DNA from: Enterococcus faecalis
Lineage (GTDB): Bacteria > Bacillota > Bacilli > Lactobacillales > Enterococcaceae
NCBI RefSeq assembly: GCF_029024925.1
Contig: NZ_CP118962.1
Location: 2,472,001-2,536,000, forward strand
Direction: 5' to 3'
Length of the DNA: 64,000 bases
Under the pieces are notes generated by a model, which had not been told where the DNA came from, searched no databases, and was given only the letters and a program-made list of their open reading frames with translations. This document shows, piece by piece, positions 34,586 through 42,851 of the stretch. Position 1 is the first letter of the stretch, and each line of letters opens with the position of its first letter. The position numbers and the translations under genes are program-made.

Positions 34586-36001
34586 TTATTTGCCAATACC
34601 TTTATCTTTAATCTCAGCTTTTTGCCCGGTGCCATCTACTAAGCCAAAAATAATCTTCGCTTGGTCTGTATTATCAATTTGTCCTGAAAAAGCTTCTGCT
34701 TGTGGGCCATAAGCATAGACATTTACATCTTCTCCTGTGTGTCCGCCAGTAGTCCAACCAGTATTCGAACGTTCATCAAAAATCTTTCTTAATGCCTGAG
34801 CGATTTTTTCAACATCTTTTGACTCCGACGCTGTTTTCACTGCTTTCAATTCAGCCTCACTTAATTGAAAATCAATATACTCAGTCACTGTTTTTTCCAC
34901 ATTACCATTTTTAATAATTTCTTCTGCCATGAAATCAGGCGTGCGTTTTGCCGCATGTAAAGGCTCCGTCAACCAGTTGTATTGATCTCCTTTGCCTAAA
35001 GACAAGCCCCCTGTTGAATGATCTGCAGTTGTAACCACCAATGTTTCACCATCTTTTTTGGCAAAATCGATGGCCTTTTCAAACGCCGCTTCGAAGTCTT
35101 GCATTTCGCTCATCGCGCCAACAATATCATTGCTATGCCCGGCCCAATCAATTTGACTACCTTCAACCATTAAAAAGAAACCTTTTTCATTTTTATCTAA
35201 CCGTTGAAGAGCCGCTTCTGTCATATCAGCTAATGAAGGGACTTCTTCCGTTCGGTCAATCATTTTAGGTAGCCCGCCTGGTGCAAACAAGCCTAAAATT
35301 TTGTCGTCTTGGTTCTCATTTAACGACTTTTTGTCTGTGACATGACCATAACCCGCTTGGGAAAATTCTTTGACTAAATCACGATCTTTCCGGGCAAATA
35401 ATTCGGAGCCTCCGCCAAGTAACACATCGACTTTGTGTTGTCCGTCGATTTGATCATCAAAATAGTCATCGGCGATTTCTGCCATATTTTTGCGTGAAAC
35501 ATTATGTGCGCCATATGCAGCAGGGGTTGCATGTGTTATTTCAGATGTTGCTACAAGACCCGTTGATTTCCCCACTTTTTTCGCACGTTCGAGCACTGTT
35601 TCTGTTTTGGACTTGTCATTATCGAGTGCAATAGCATTATTATAGGTTTTCACTCCGGCAGCCATCGCTGTCGCTGCGGAAGCTGAATCGGTGACATTCT
35701 CTTCTTCATCTTCTGGATAAGTGGCTTGCTGTCCGACCAAATAGGTATCAAAAGCTGTTTGGGGAACACGCTTGTCTGAGTGATTGGCTTTGAAATAGCG
35801 ATAGCCCGTTGTATACGGATTCCCCATGCCATCTCCAATCATAAAAATAACATTTTTTACTGATGCTTTTTCAGATTCAGTTGCCTTCGCTTCAGCAACC
35901 TCTGTTTGTTTTTCGCCGCTTTTCTGTTCAGATAAATTTGTACAACCCGCTAATGTTGTGAATGTTAATAAGGTAACCCCTAGCAAAGCTCTTTTCTTCA
36001 T
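34586..36001 (-). CDS. phoZ: Lipoprotein alkaline phosphatase PhoZ
   Basis: 471 residues from ATG 36001, placed by AAGGAGG. The signal peptide ends in the lipobox LAGC with Cys20. Metal and catalytic motifs follow: IGDGMGNPYTT near residue 50, NVTDSASAATAMAAG with the nucleophile Ser near 95, and later QIDWAGHSND and TADHSTGGL. This is the E. faecalis surface phosphatase that is used as a secretion reporter. It releases phosphate from organic esters outside the cell. No Pho box was identified. Confidence 0.96.
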   Translation of the reverse strand: MKKRALLGVTLLTFTTLAGCTNLSEQKSGEKQTEVAEAKATESEKASVKNVIFMIGDGMGNPYTTGYRYFKANHSDKRVPQTAFDTYLVGQQATYPEDEEENVTDSASAATAMAAGVKTYNNAIALDNDKSKTETVLERAKKVGKSTGLVATSEITHATPAAYGAHNVSRKNMAEIADDYFDDQIDGQHKVDVLLGGGSELFARKDRDLVKEFSQAGYGHVTDKKSLNENQDDKILGLFAPGGLPKMIDRTEEVPSLADMTEAALQRLDKNEKGFFLMVEGSQIDWAGHSNDIVGAMSEMQDFEAAFEKAIDFAKKDGETLVVTTADHSTGGLSLGKGDQYNWLTEPLHAAKRTPDFMAEEIIKNGNVEKTVTEYIDFQLSEAELKAVKTASESKDVEKIAQALRKIFDERSNTGWTTGGHTGEDVNVYAYGPQAEAFSGQIDNTDQAKIIFGLVDGTGQKAEIKDKGIGK

Positions 36002-36118
36002 TTCCTTGTTTCCTCCTTCATATCTACCCATACATTGACTATAACAAGTCTTAGTTGATTTCTGATAAATAACAAGTAAACAAAGTGTTAAGTTGTTGTA
36101 TTGCTTCTGTTAAGTTCC

Positions 36119-38032
36119 TTATTTATCGCGTCTTGCTGCTCTTTTTTCGGCCTCTTTGCGTAATTGTTTCTGCGCTTTTTTTGAGCCGCGTTCAATATCT
36201 TTGAGTTTCTTTCGTTCATGGAAATCTGTAAATAAACTTTCTAAATCATAGTCTTGCGGATATAGATCTTGTGCTTTCGCTTGTAATTTCAACCGTCTTC
36301 GTGGTACATTTTCAATTTTATCATTCACAAATACTTGGATTTCTTGTTCACCCTCATCTGTAAAAACCAACCCAATTTGTTGTGTTTCTGTCAATAGGAC
36401 ACGATCACCTTTTTGATAACGGTGTGTTTCTTCTACAAACGTGGCAAAGGTCGTTTCTTTTGCTTTCAGGGGTTTAAATAGACTTCGATTAGTAGGGTAT
36501 TCTTTCCGCTGAATATAATGAGCCGCCTTTTCAATGAGCTGTGGCTCCATCTTCATTTTACGTGCAATCCAAAGCGCCTGACTATCGCCAACTTCACCAA
36601 TTTTCAATTGATATTTGGGCGTTAATGTTTCACGATCGAAGGCCATTGCGGCGGACACAAAATCGTCATGCTCTTGGGCAAAACGTTTAATTTCACCATA
36701 ATGGGTCGTTGCAACTACCAAGGCTCCCTTTTGATACATCGTTTCCATGATAGCAATCGCTAAGCCAGCTCCTTCGTTCGGCTCGGTACCACTGCCAATT
36801 TCATCTAATAAAACAAGCGTGTGTCGCTTAACATTACGCAACATTTCCGCAATATTTTTCATGTGCCCAGAAAAAGTGCTTAACGCATTTTCCAGATTTT
36901 GCTGATCACCAATATCGACAAAAATTTCATCTAATACTGGAATCTCTGTGCCCGCTTGTGCTGGAATTTGCAACCCAAATTGTGTCATGACAGTCAATAA
37001 GCCAACTGTTTTCAAGACAACCGTTTTACCACCAGCATTGGCACCTGTAATGACAAGTCCTCGATACTCTGCTCCTAAAGAAAACGTCAATGGTACTGCG
37101 TGTTCTAATAAAAGAGGGTGTTTTCCTTGAACAATGCGCAAGCGTTCTTCTTTGTTTACTTTTGGCGTAATCCCACCAATTTCGCGACTATACTTTCCTC
37201 GTGCAAAAATAATATCTAAGGTGGTCATTGTATCGACGGCTTGATCGACTAGTCGTTCTTGCTCATTGATTAACCCTGTTAGTTCTGCCAAAATTTGATA
37301 TTCTTCCGCTGTTTCTTCCGCTTTTAAGAGTGTCAATTGTTCATTTAATTTACTAATTGCTACAGGTTCAATGAAGACCGTTTGTCCTTTATTGGATTGC
37401 TCAATGATTGTGCCTGAAACCTTATTTTTATAGCTAGCTTTGATTGGTACCGTGTAATGTTCCCCTTTTTTCACCATCATATTTTCTTGAATATACAGTT
37501 GATTATTTTTATTACGTAAAAATTTGGTGACTTTTGTTTCAATTTCTTGTTGGCATTCATTGATTTGACGCCGGATTTTCCGAAGTTGTCGAGAAGCATC
37601 GGTGGCAACTTTTTGATTATGGATTTTCGTATAAATTTGTTCTTCAATTGCTCTGAAATCAGCTAAGTGCTGGCTGTAACTAAATAGGCGTGGTGTTTGG
37701 TATTGATTTTTTTCAAAAAACTTCTGGATTCGCTGACTACTTCTTAAAAAGTCAGCGACCTCAATCAATTCGTTTGGTGTAAGGATTAAGCCTTTTTTCA
37801 CTTGTTGAAGCAAGCGGGTAATTTGGCTCAAGCCCATGAAAGGGACGTGTTGTCCGCTATCAATAATTAAGCGGGCCTCGGTTGTTTCCGTTAAGCGGGA
37901 CTGCACTGTTTCTAAACGTGTTGCAAGGACCATTTTCGCCAACCGTTCTTTACTATACTCGCCAATCGCACGTGTTTGAACTTCTTTAAGAATTGTTGTA
38001 AATTGTAATTTTTGAATGGTTTCATGATTCAT
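36119..38032 (-). CDS. MutS2-like ATPase lacking the Smr nuclease domain
   Basis: 637 residues from ATG 38032 with AAGGAAG upstream. The N-terminal core and clamp helices (QLRKIRRQINECQQEIETKVTKFL) resemble MutS2. The ATPase has Walker A ITGANAGGKTVVLKTVG near 330, FVDIGDQQNLENALSTFSGHM, and Walker B VLLDEIGSGTEP. A short KOW/SH3-like part (YQKGDRVLLTETQQIG) and a basic tail follow. Full MutS2 is near 780-790 residues and ends in an Smr domain, which is absent here. It is therefore a paralogue, perhaps in recombination control or ribosome rescue. A structured leader precedes it. Confidence 0.85.
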   Translation of the reverse strand: MNHETIQKLQFTTILKEVQTRAIGEYSKERLAKMVLATRLETVQSRLTETTEARLIIDSGQHVPFMGLSQITRLLQQVKKGLILTPNELIEVADFLRSSQRIQKFFEKNQYQTPRLFSYSQHLADFRAIEEQIYTKIHNQKVATDASRQLRKIRRQINECQQEIETKVTKFLRNKNNQLYIQENMMVKKGEHYTVPIKASYKNKVSGTIIEQSNKGQTVFIEPVAISKLNEQLTLLKAEETAEEYQILAELTGLINEQERLVDQAVDTMTTLDIIFARGKYSREIGGITPKVNKEERLRIVQGKHPLLLEHAVPLTFSLGAEYRGLVITGANAGGKTVVLKTVGLLTVMTQFGLQIPAQAGTEIPVLDEIFVDIGDQQNLENALSTFSGHMKNIAEMLRNVKRHTLVLLDEIGSGTEPNEGAGLAIAIMETMYQKGALVVATTHYGEIKRFAQEHDDFVSAAMAFDRETLTPKYQLKIGEVGDSQALWIARKMKMEPQLIEKAAHYIQRKEYPTNRSLFKPLKAKETTFATFVEETHRYQKGDRVLLTETQQIGLVFTDEGEQEIQVFVNDKIENVPRRRLKLQAKAQDLYPQDYDLESLFTDFHERKKLKDIERGSKKAQKQLRKEAEKRAARRDK

Positions 38033-38100
38033 TTGTTTTTTCTTCCTTTCTATCACGAAAAGAATACCTGGCGCCTTTAAATAAAAACCAGTTTCTACAG

Positions 38101-38330
38101 AAAAAAGAGGACAGCGTTCTACCGCTGTCCTCTTTATCATTGGATAAAGGTTACTAAAGAAACCTCTTTTAAAGGAGGTATTTAGTAATTGAGATGACTG
38201 ACAGGTATCACTTTCTAAGCACACCAAATAAACCTTGCTTGGTTCACTGGTTATTCAACTTATCAATTAGATACCTACGACACTCACCAAAATACCCCAC
38301 ATTCATTTGTTGGTTTTTATTTATTCTCCA
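38101..38330 (-). ncRNA. Structured leader RNA ending in an intrinsic terminator
   Basis: On the minus strand an RNA from about 38330 would contain a long-range stem GGTATC/GATACC (38275-38270 with 38209-38204) enclosing small stems. Next comes a hairpin with arms TTACTAAA/TTTAGTAA and ACCTC/GAGGT (38188-38151), then a terminator with 11-base arms (38133-38106) and six U. The promoter lies at 38363-38335. The terminator is 69 bases before the mutS2-like start. It matches none of the riboswitch classes I can recall (T-box, SAM, TPP, FMN, lysine, purine). It may be an attenuator or an independent small RNA. Confidence 0.6.
38106..38133 (-). terminator. Intrinsic terminator in the mutS2-like leader
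   Basis: Perfect GC-rich arms AGAGGACAGCG and CGCTGTCCTCT with a six-base loop, followed on the minus strand by TTTTTT. Confidence 0.88.
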
Positions 38331-38334
38331 CTTG

Positions 38335-38363
38335 AGAGTAGCAAATCTGGCGAAGAAAGTCAA
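38335..38363 (-). promoter_or_regulatory. Promoter of the leader RNA
   Basis: On the minus strand TTGACT (38363-38358), 17-base spacer, TACTCT (38340-38335). It lies between the dga operon stop and the leader. Confidence 0.6.
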
Positions 38364-38378
38364 ATAAAGATTGGCCCT

Positions 38379-39122
38379 TTACTTATTCAATGTGTTTTTC
38401 ATCATGGTTAGTAACGTTTTCACGTCTTCTGTTCTAGTGTCCCCTGTTTCTTGATCGATAATTGAGCTGTAGACATGAGGAATGATTTTTTTAACGCCGG
38501 CATCCACCGCAATTTGAACAATTTCTTCAAAGTTTTCTAAATCAATGCCCCCTGTTGGCTCTAAATAAAAGTCATACTTGGCACAAGCTGCTGCTACTGC
38601 TTGGTATTCTTCTTTGTGAGCCAAGCCTTTCATCGGGAAATATTTAATGGAACTGCCTCCCATGTCTTTCAACAATTTGATGGCGGTTTCGATAGGTACT
38701 TCCGCCGCTGGCGCACCCGAGCTTAACGGACCTGTCGCAATGTTAACATAGCCAACTTTGCCTGTGGGTGAAACCAAGCCATTAATTACTGTTTCGTCTT
38801 GACGAAGTAAGGCCCGCGAAGCGCCGACACCTGTGAAGACTTGGTTCACGTGTTGCGGTTGTAGAACTTCTGATAAGCGAGCCACCATTTGACTTTGATT
38901 AGGATCGCCAGCCCCCAAGCCGACAGATAAAGCGTTGTTGGTTGCTGCTTGGTATTTTTTCATATCGTCAATGGCTGCTTCATCGGTTTCATAGTTTTTT
39001 GAAAGGACGCCTAACACAACATGCCCTTCTGCTGCTTCATAACAGGCTTGGGCATTTTCTACTGAATTGGCTAAGACGTTTAAACAAATGCGTTCTTCTA
39101 AATAATTAGGTTTTAATGACAT
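38379..39122 (-). CDS. dgaF: 2-keto-3-deoxy-6-phosphogluconate aldolase of the DgaF type
   Basis: 247 residues. It resembles the DgaF/KDPG aldolase group: the start NYLEERICLNVLANSVENAQACYEAAEGHVVLGVLSKNY, a central lysine in GGSSIKYFPMKGLAHKEEY near residue 160, and FYLEPTGGIDLENFEEI. It cleaves KDPG to pyruvate and glyceraldehyde 3-phosphate. It is the last gene of the operon and follows the ammonia-lyase gene by three bases. The start has AGGAG. Confidence 0.88.
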   Translation of the reverse strand: MSLKPNYLEERICLNVLANSVENAQACYEAAEGHVVLGVLSKNYETDEAAIDDMKKYQAATNNALSVGLGAGDPNQSQMVARLSEVLQPQHVNQVFTGVGASRALLRQDETVINGLVSPTGKVGYVNIATGPLSSGAPAAEVPIETAIKLLKDMGGSSIKYFPMKGLAHKEEYQAVAAACAKYDFYLEPTGGIDLENFEEIVQIAVDAGVKKIIPHVYSSIIDQETGDTRTEDVKTLLTMMKNTLNK

Positions 39123-39125
39123 GGC

Positions 39126-40229
39126 TTATTTCTCCTTTGTGTCCATAATTTCTTGTAATCGTTGCACGATTTTGTTCATTTCTTCTTGATTGACAGAACG
39201 AATGTCAAACTCAATGATGCCATTGTTGGCTTGATATTCTCGCGTATAAATAGCTGGACTTTCTGCTTTTAACGCTTGGATGACTTCCTTGGCGGTTTTT
39301 CTGCCGTCCACTTTGACACTGGCGCGATAAATGTCTCGTCCGGCGCCATCTTGGACGATTTTAGCGGTTAAATCTGACAGGTTGTTGATGGCTTCAACAA
39401 ACGGTTTTAAGCGTTCTTGCATCGAAGCCTCTGATTCACTGCCATGCGCCAAGTATTCTTCCACTGCTTGCGTAAAGCCTAGGATATTGTCTTTGCCAAT
39501 TTTCATTGCTCGACCAATGCCTTTGCCTTGTAGGCGCACCCAGTCAATGTATTCTTTTTTCCCGACCACTAAACCGGCACTTGGCCCTTCGATGGCTTTG
39601 GCGCCGCTGTAAATCACCAAATCAGCGCCTGCTTCAGTGTATTTGAAAAGATCTTCTTCTGCTGCCGCGTCAACAATTAGCGGCACCTTGTGGCGTTGCG
39701 CCACTTTGGCCGCTTCGGCCACCGTCAGCATACTTTTTTGCACGGTATGATGGCTTTTGATGTATAGAATGGCCGCTGTTTTTTCGGAAATCATCATTTC
39801 CACGTGTTCTGGACTGCACATGTTGGCGTAGCCAGCTTCCACCACTTGGCCGCCGCCTTGCGCTACCATGACTTCTACAGGCGTACCGTAGTCCACGTTG
39901 TGCCCTTTAGGTAAAATAATCTCTCGCTGTTCGATTTTTTCTGTATAGGGATGATACGCGTGGTACAAGCTGCCTTTTCCAATCAAGGCAGCCACCGATT
40001 GGGCAATCCCCGCCGAAGCCGAGGAAACGATTTGGGCATCTTCTACCTTCAACAAGTTGGCTAAAAAAGCTCCTGTTTGCACACTAAGTTCACTCATTTC
40101 AAAGAAATGTTCGCCGCCGAATCGTTGAGCCGCTAGGACTGCCTCCGAAACTTTGGAGACACCTAGAATGGTCATTTTGCCAGAAGCATTGATGACTTCT
40201 TTCAAGTGGAATTTTTCGTAACTATTCAT
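39126..40229 (-). CDS. dgaE: D-glucosaminate-6-phosphate ammonia-lyase, DgaE type (PLP)
   Basis: 367 residues of the SelA/L-seryl-tRNA synthase-like PLP fold. The cofactor lysine is in VIYSGAKAIEGPSAG near residue 213, with DAAAEEDL preceding it. It removes ammonia from D-glucosaminate 6-phosphate to give KDPG, the DgaF substrate. The C-terminal residues are the small domain of the fold. Gene order with four mannose-type PTS genes and an aldolase matches the Salmonella dga operon. The GC content looks higher by eye than in the flanking genes. Confidence 0.88.
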   Translation of the reverse strand: MNSYEKFHLKEVINASGKMTILGVSKVSEAVLAAQRFGGEHFFEMSELSVQTGAFLANLLKVEDAQIVSSASAGIAQSVAALIGKGSLYHAYHPYTEKIEQREIILPKGHNVDYGTPVEVMVAQGGGQVVEAGYANMCSPEHVEMMISEKTAAILYIKSHHTVQKSMLTVAEAAKVAQRHKVPLIVDAAAEEDLFKYTEAGADLVIYSGAKAIEGPSAGLVVGKKEYIDWVRLQGKGIGRAMKIGKDNILGFTQAVEEYLAHGSESEASMQERLKPFVEAINNLSDLTAKIVQDGAGRDIYRASVKVDGRKTAKEVIQALKAESPAIYTREYQANNGIIEFDIRSVNQEEMNKIVQRLQEIMDTKEK

Positions 40230-40240
40230 TATTTTCTCCT

Positions 40241-41092
40241 TTATAACAAACCAAAGAATGAAGTGACCAAACTAACTAAGACAATCGTGCCGATAATGAT
40301 ACCGTAACGTGGGCCTTTTTTTACCATGAAGAAATAAATAGCCATGACTGCTGCTAAAGGAAGTAACCCTTTCATAATTTGATCTAGGATATCTTGTAAA
40401 ACAATCGTGGCACCGCCAGTAACTTTAAACGTCATCGGGCTAGCAATTTTAACATAACTCGCACTTAAAGCGCCCATCATCATCATTCCTAAAACATTTG
40501 CTGAATAAATGACTTGCTTAATTTTGCCGTCTTTTAACAAACTTAAGATTGAATTACGCCCTAATGTATAGGACTTATTTACTAACGTCCAACTGATGTA
40601 TAACGTAATGGCTGTGTACAGAACCAACGGACCGATACTTCCAATCACGTTACCTCCTTTAGCCATTGGAATAAAAATGGAAATGATTAACGGCATTAAT
40701 GCTGCCCAAATAATCGAATCACCAATCCCAGCCAGCGGACCCATCAGCCCAGTTTTAATCGATGTGATCGCCGTATCAGAGATCGCTGCGCCATTGGATT
40801 TTTCTTCCTCCATAGCAATTGCAATCCCTTGAATGGAAGCCCCTACTGTTCCTTCAGTATTAAAAAAATTCAAATGACGTTTCAGAGCTTCTCTTTGTTG
40901 TTCTTCATCGTCTGCGTAAAGTTTTTTAATTGCAGGAATCATCGATGCACAAAAAACTAAACTTTGAAGACGTTCATAAGAATTGGATAATTCACAGCCT
41001 AGTTGATAAATCCAAAAGGCTTTGGATAATTCTTTTTTTGTAATTTTTTTCTGTTCCAATTGTTGTTCATTTGCTTGTGTCATTTGTTCCAT
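40241..41092 (-). CDS. dgaD: PTS mannose-family IID component (glucosaminate)
   Basis: 283 residues. It carries the IID signatures: KKELSKAFWIYQLGCELSNSYERLQSLVFCASMIPAIKKLY at the N-terminus, EGTVGASIQGIAIAMEEEKSNG and KTGLMGPLAGIGDSIIWAALMPL. A C-terminal helix (LAAVMAIYFFMVKKGPRYG) follows. Together with IIC it forms the membrane transporter. Its start overlaps the IIC stop by one base. Confidence 0.9.
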   Translation of the reverse strand: MEQMTQANEQQLEQKKITKKELSKAFWIYQLGCELSNSYERLQSLVFCASMIPAIKKLYADDEEQQREALKRHLNFFNTEGTVGASIQGIAIAMEEEKSNGAAISDTAITSIKTGLMGPLAGIGDSIIWAALMPLIISIFIPMAKGGNVIGSIGPLVLYTAITLYISWTLVNKSYTLGRNSILSLLKDGKIKQVIYSANVLGMMMMGALSASYVKIASPMTFKVTGGATIVLQDILDQIMKGLLPLAAVMAIYFFMVKKGPRYGIIIGTIVLVSLVTSFFGLL

Positions 41093-41841
41093 TATGCTGC
41101 CTCCTCACTCAATGCCTTGTTTCTAACTAAAAAGGCAATACAGATTCCTAAAATAGCGACGGCCATAACTTCTGCGCCAAAATATACTACTGCAACAAAA
41201 CCAATTAAAAAATAAGGAATCAAATTTTTCTTGCCAATTACCATAATTGTTAAGGCGAAGCCTAACGCTGGTAAAATACCACCCATTACTTCAAAGCCGT
41301 GCATCAACCATGCTGGGATAACTTCTAAGACTTTATTCACCACGGATTGACCAAAAAAGTTCGCCGCAAAAACCAACGGAAAGCGAATTAAAAATCCTGC
41401 TAAAGCTGGATAAACAAACGCAGCTCGGTAAATCCCCCCATAATTTAACTCTTCCGCATATTTATCAGCCATATGCACCCACGTCGCATTGATGGTGCGC
41501 CGTAATTGATCCATAAAGACGCCTAACACACCAAAAGGAACAGCTAGTGCAACAGCCGCCTCGGCATTCATTCCCACACCTAAAGCAATCGGAATCGCGA
41601 TTGCTGAAGCTAAAGCCGGATCACTAGGCACATTGCCACCCGGTGTGGAGGTGACTCCGAGATAAACAAGTTGAATCCCCGCCCCCACAACCATTGCTTC
41701 ACTAAGTTTTCCTGTTGCTAAACCAGCCACCAACGCTGCACCTAATGGCTGAGACAGCATGCCTGAAAATGTGTACCCAAAACGCAAACGTGCAAACCAA
41801 TAATAAAGTCCCATAATAATTGAAACACCTAAAACGCCCAT
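41092..41841 (-). CDS. dgaC: PTS mannose-family IIC component (glucosaminate)
   Basis: 249 residues, multi-helix. The IIC signature VVGAGIQLVYLGVTSTPGGNVPSDPALASAIAIP is clear, followed by GVGMNAEAAVALAVPFGVLGVFMDQLRRTIN. It forms the sugar channel with IID. The start has AAGGAGAG. By operon context the substrate is D-glucosaminate. Confidence 0.9.
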   Translation of the reverse strand: MGVLGVSIIMGLYYWFARLRFGYTFSGMLSQPLGAALVAGLATGKLSEAMVVGAGIQLVYLGVTSTPGGNVPSDPALASAIAIPIALGVGMNAEAAVALAVPFGVLGVFMDQLRRTINATWVHMADKYAEELNYGGIYRAAFVYPALAGFLIRFPLVFAANFFGQSVVNKVLEVIPAWLMHGFEVMGGILPALGFALTIMVIGKKNLIPYFLIGFVAVVYFGAEVMAVAILGICIAFLVRNKALSEEAA

Positions 41842-41864
41842 ATGATTCTCTCCTTTTTCTCTGA

Positions 41865-42359
41865 TTATAGTGATTGATATTTTTCAATTAATTTTTGAAT
41901 TGGTAGGGGATTTTCTTCGGGAATCGCTTGGAAGAAAACATGGATGCCCTTCGTTAAAAGTTCAGTCAAAATTGCAACATCTTCTTCAGATAAATTGATA
42001 TTTTTTAAAACATTTTTCCGATTTGGTCCGCCACCTAAGCCACCAACTTGAATCTCCTCTTTAATAATTTCTTGGTCCACCATCGCTTTTAAGGTCGTTA
42101 AATCTGGCACTAAAAATAACACCTTTTTCTCTTCCTTTTCTTGCGATTCCCAATATTCTTTGGCACTTTCAATCCCTTTAATTACTACAGAAACCCCTGG
42201 AGGCGCCGCCATTAAATAAATACTTTGTAAAAATTCATCTTGCTCTAGTTCATCACTCACTACCAAAATTTCATTTGCACCTGATTGTTGTAACCATTTA
42301 GTCACTACTTGTCCATGGATTAAACGGCTATCGACTCTTGTTAATACGATTTTTGACAT
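41865..42359 (-). CDS. dgaB: PTS mannose-family IIB component (glucosaminate)
   Basis: 164 residues from ATG 42359 with AGGTGA upstream. The phosphohistidine is His15 or so in TRVDSRLIHGQVVTKW, the IIB-Man signature. GGLGGGPNRKNVLKNINLS near residue 105 is also typical. It accepts phosphate from IIA and transfers it to the incoming sugar. It lies 19 bases from the IIA gene. Confidence 0.92.
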   Translation of the reverse strand: MSKIVLTRVDSRLIHGQVVTKWLQQSGANEILVVSDELEQDEFLQSIYLMAAPPGVSVVIKGIESAKEYWESQEKEEKKVLFLVPDLTTLKAMVDQEIIKEEIQVGGLGGGPNRKNVLKNINLSEEDVAILTELLTKGIHVFFQAIPEENPLPIQKLIEKYQSL

Positions 42360-42378
42360 TCTGTTCACCTGTACTTTC

Positions 42379-42780
42379 TTATTTTGGAATTTCTAAAATT
42401 TGACAACTGTCTACTGCTGCTTGTTGAATCATCTCTGCATCTTGTAAACGAAATCCAGGACCACTTTGTTTCATGACGGATTCTAATAATAACGATGTGC
42501 ATAATCCTGACACAATCAGGAGGTCATAATCTTTTGATAAACGTAATGCAACGTTACTAGGTGTGCCGCCTTTAACATCTGTTAAAATTAGCAACTGGTT
42601 GTGCCACGTTAATTGGTCAATTGTTTCTGTGACTCGTTCTAAATAATCCCCCAGTGAATCCTCTGCTTGTAATGCAACTTCATGTACATTTGTGACTTCT
42701 CCAACAATCATCTGGACGCTTTTGACTAATTCCAAGCCCCAACCATTGTGTGTTAAAAGTAAAATTGGTTCATTTTCCAT
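42379..42780 (-). CDS. dgaA: PTS mannose-family IIA component (glucosaminate)
   Basis: 133 residues from ATG 42780, seven bases after AAGGAG. The phosphohistidine is in LLLTHNGWGLELVKSVQM near residue 10, and LLILTDVKGGTPSNVALRLS near residue 65 is the IIA-Man core. It receives phosphate from HPr. It is the first gene of the operon and lies directly behind the sigma-54 promoter. Confidence 0.9.
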   Translation of the reverse strand: MENEPILLLTHNGWGLELVKSVQMIVGEVTNVHEVALQAEDSLGDYLERVTETIDQLTWHNQLLILTDVKGGTPSNVALRLSKDYDLLIVSGLCTSLLLESVMKQSGPGFRLQDAEMIQQAAVDSCQILEIPK

Positions 42781-42817
42781 AAACAAACTCCTTTGCTAAT
42801 TAATCATTTTATTAAAA

Positions 42818-42833
42818 GCAATAAGTGTGCCAA
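42818..42833 (-). promoter_or_regulatory. Sigma-54 promoter of the dga operon
   Basis: TTGGCACACTTATTGC on the minus strand is a full match to TTGGCACNNNNNTTGC, with GG and GC at the -24 and -12 positions. It lies 38 bases before the dgaA ATG and just downstream of the regulator stop codon. Confidence 0.92.
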
Positions 42834-42851
42834 CTTTCATTTCCGTTTGAA

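Noticed and set aside
38033-38227. In-frame extension of the MutS2-like gene upstream of ATG 38032
   Set aside because: The extension runs through the terminator hairpin and has no binding site; the protein start matches the family at 38032, which has AAGGAAG.
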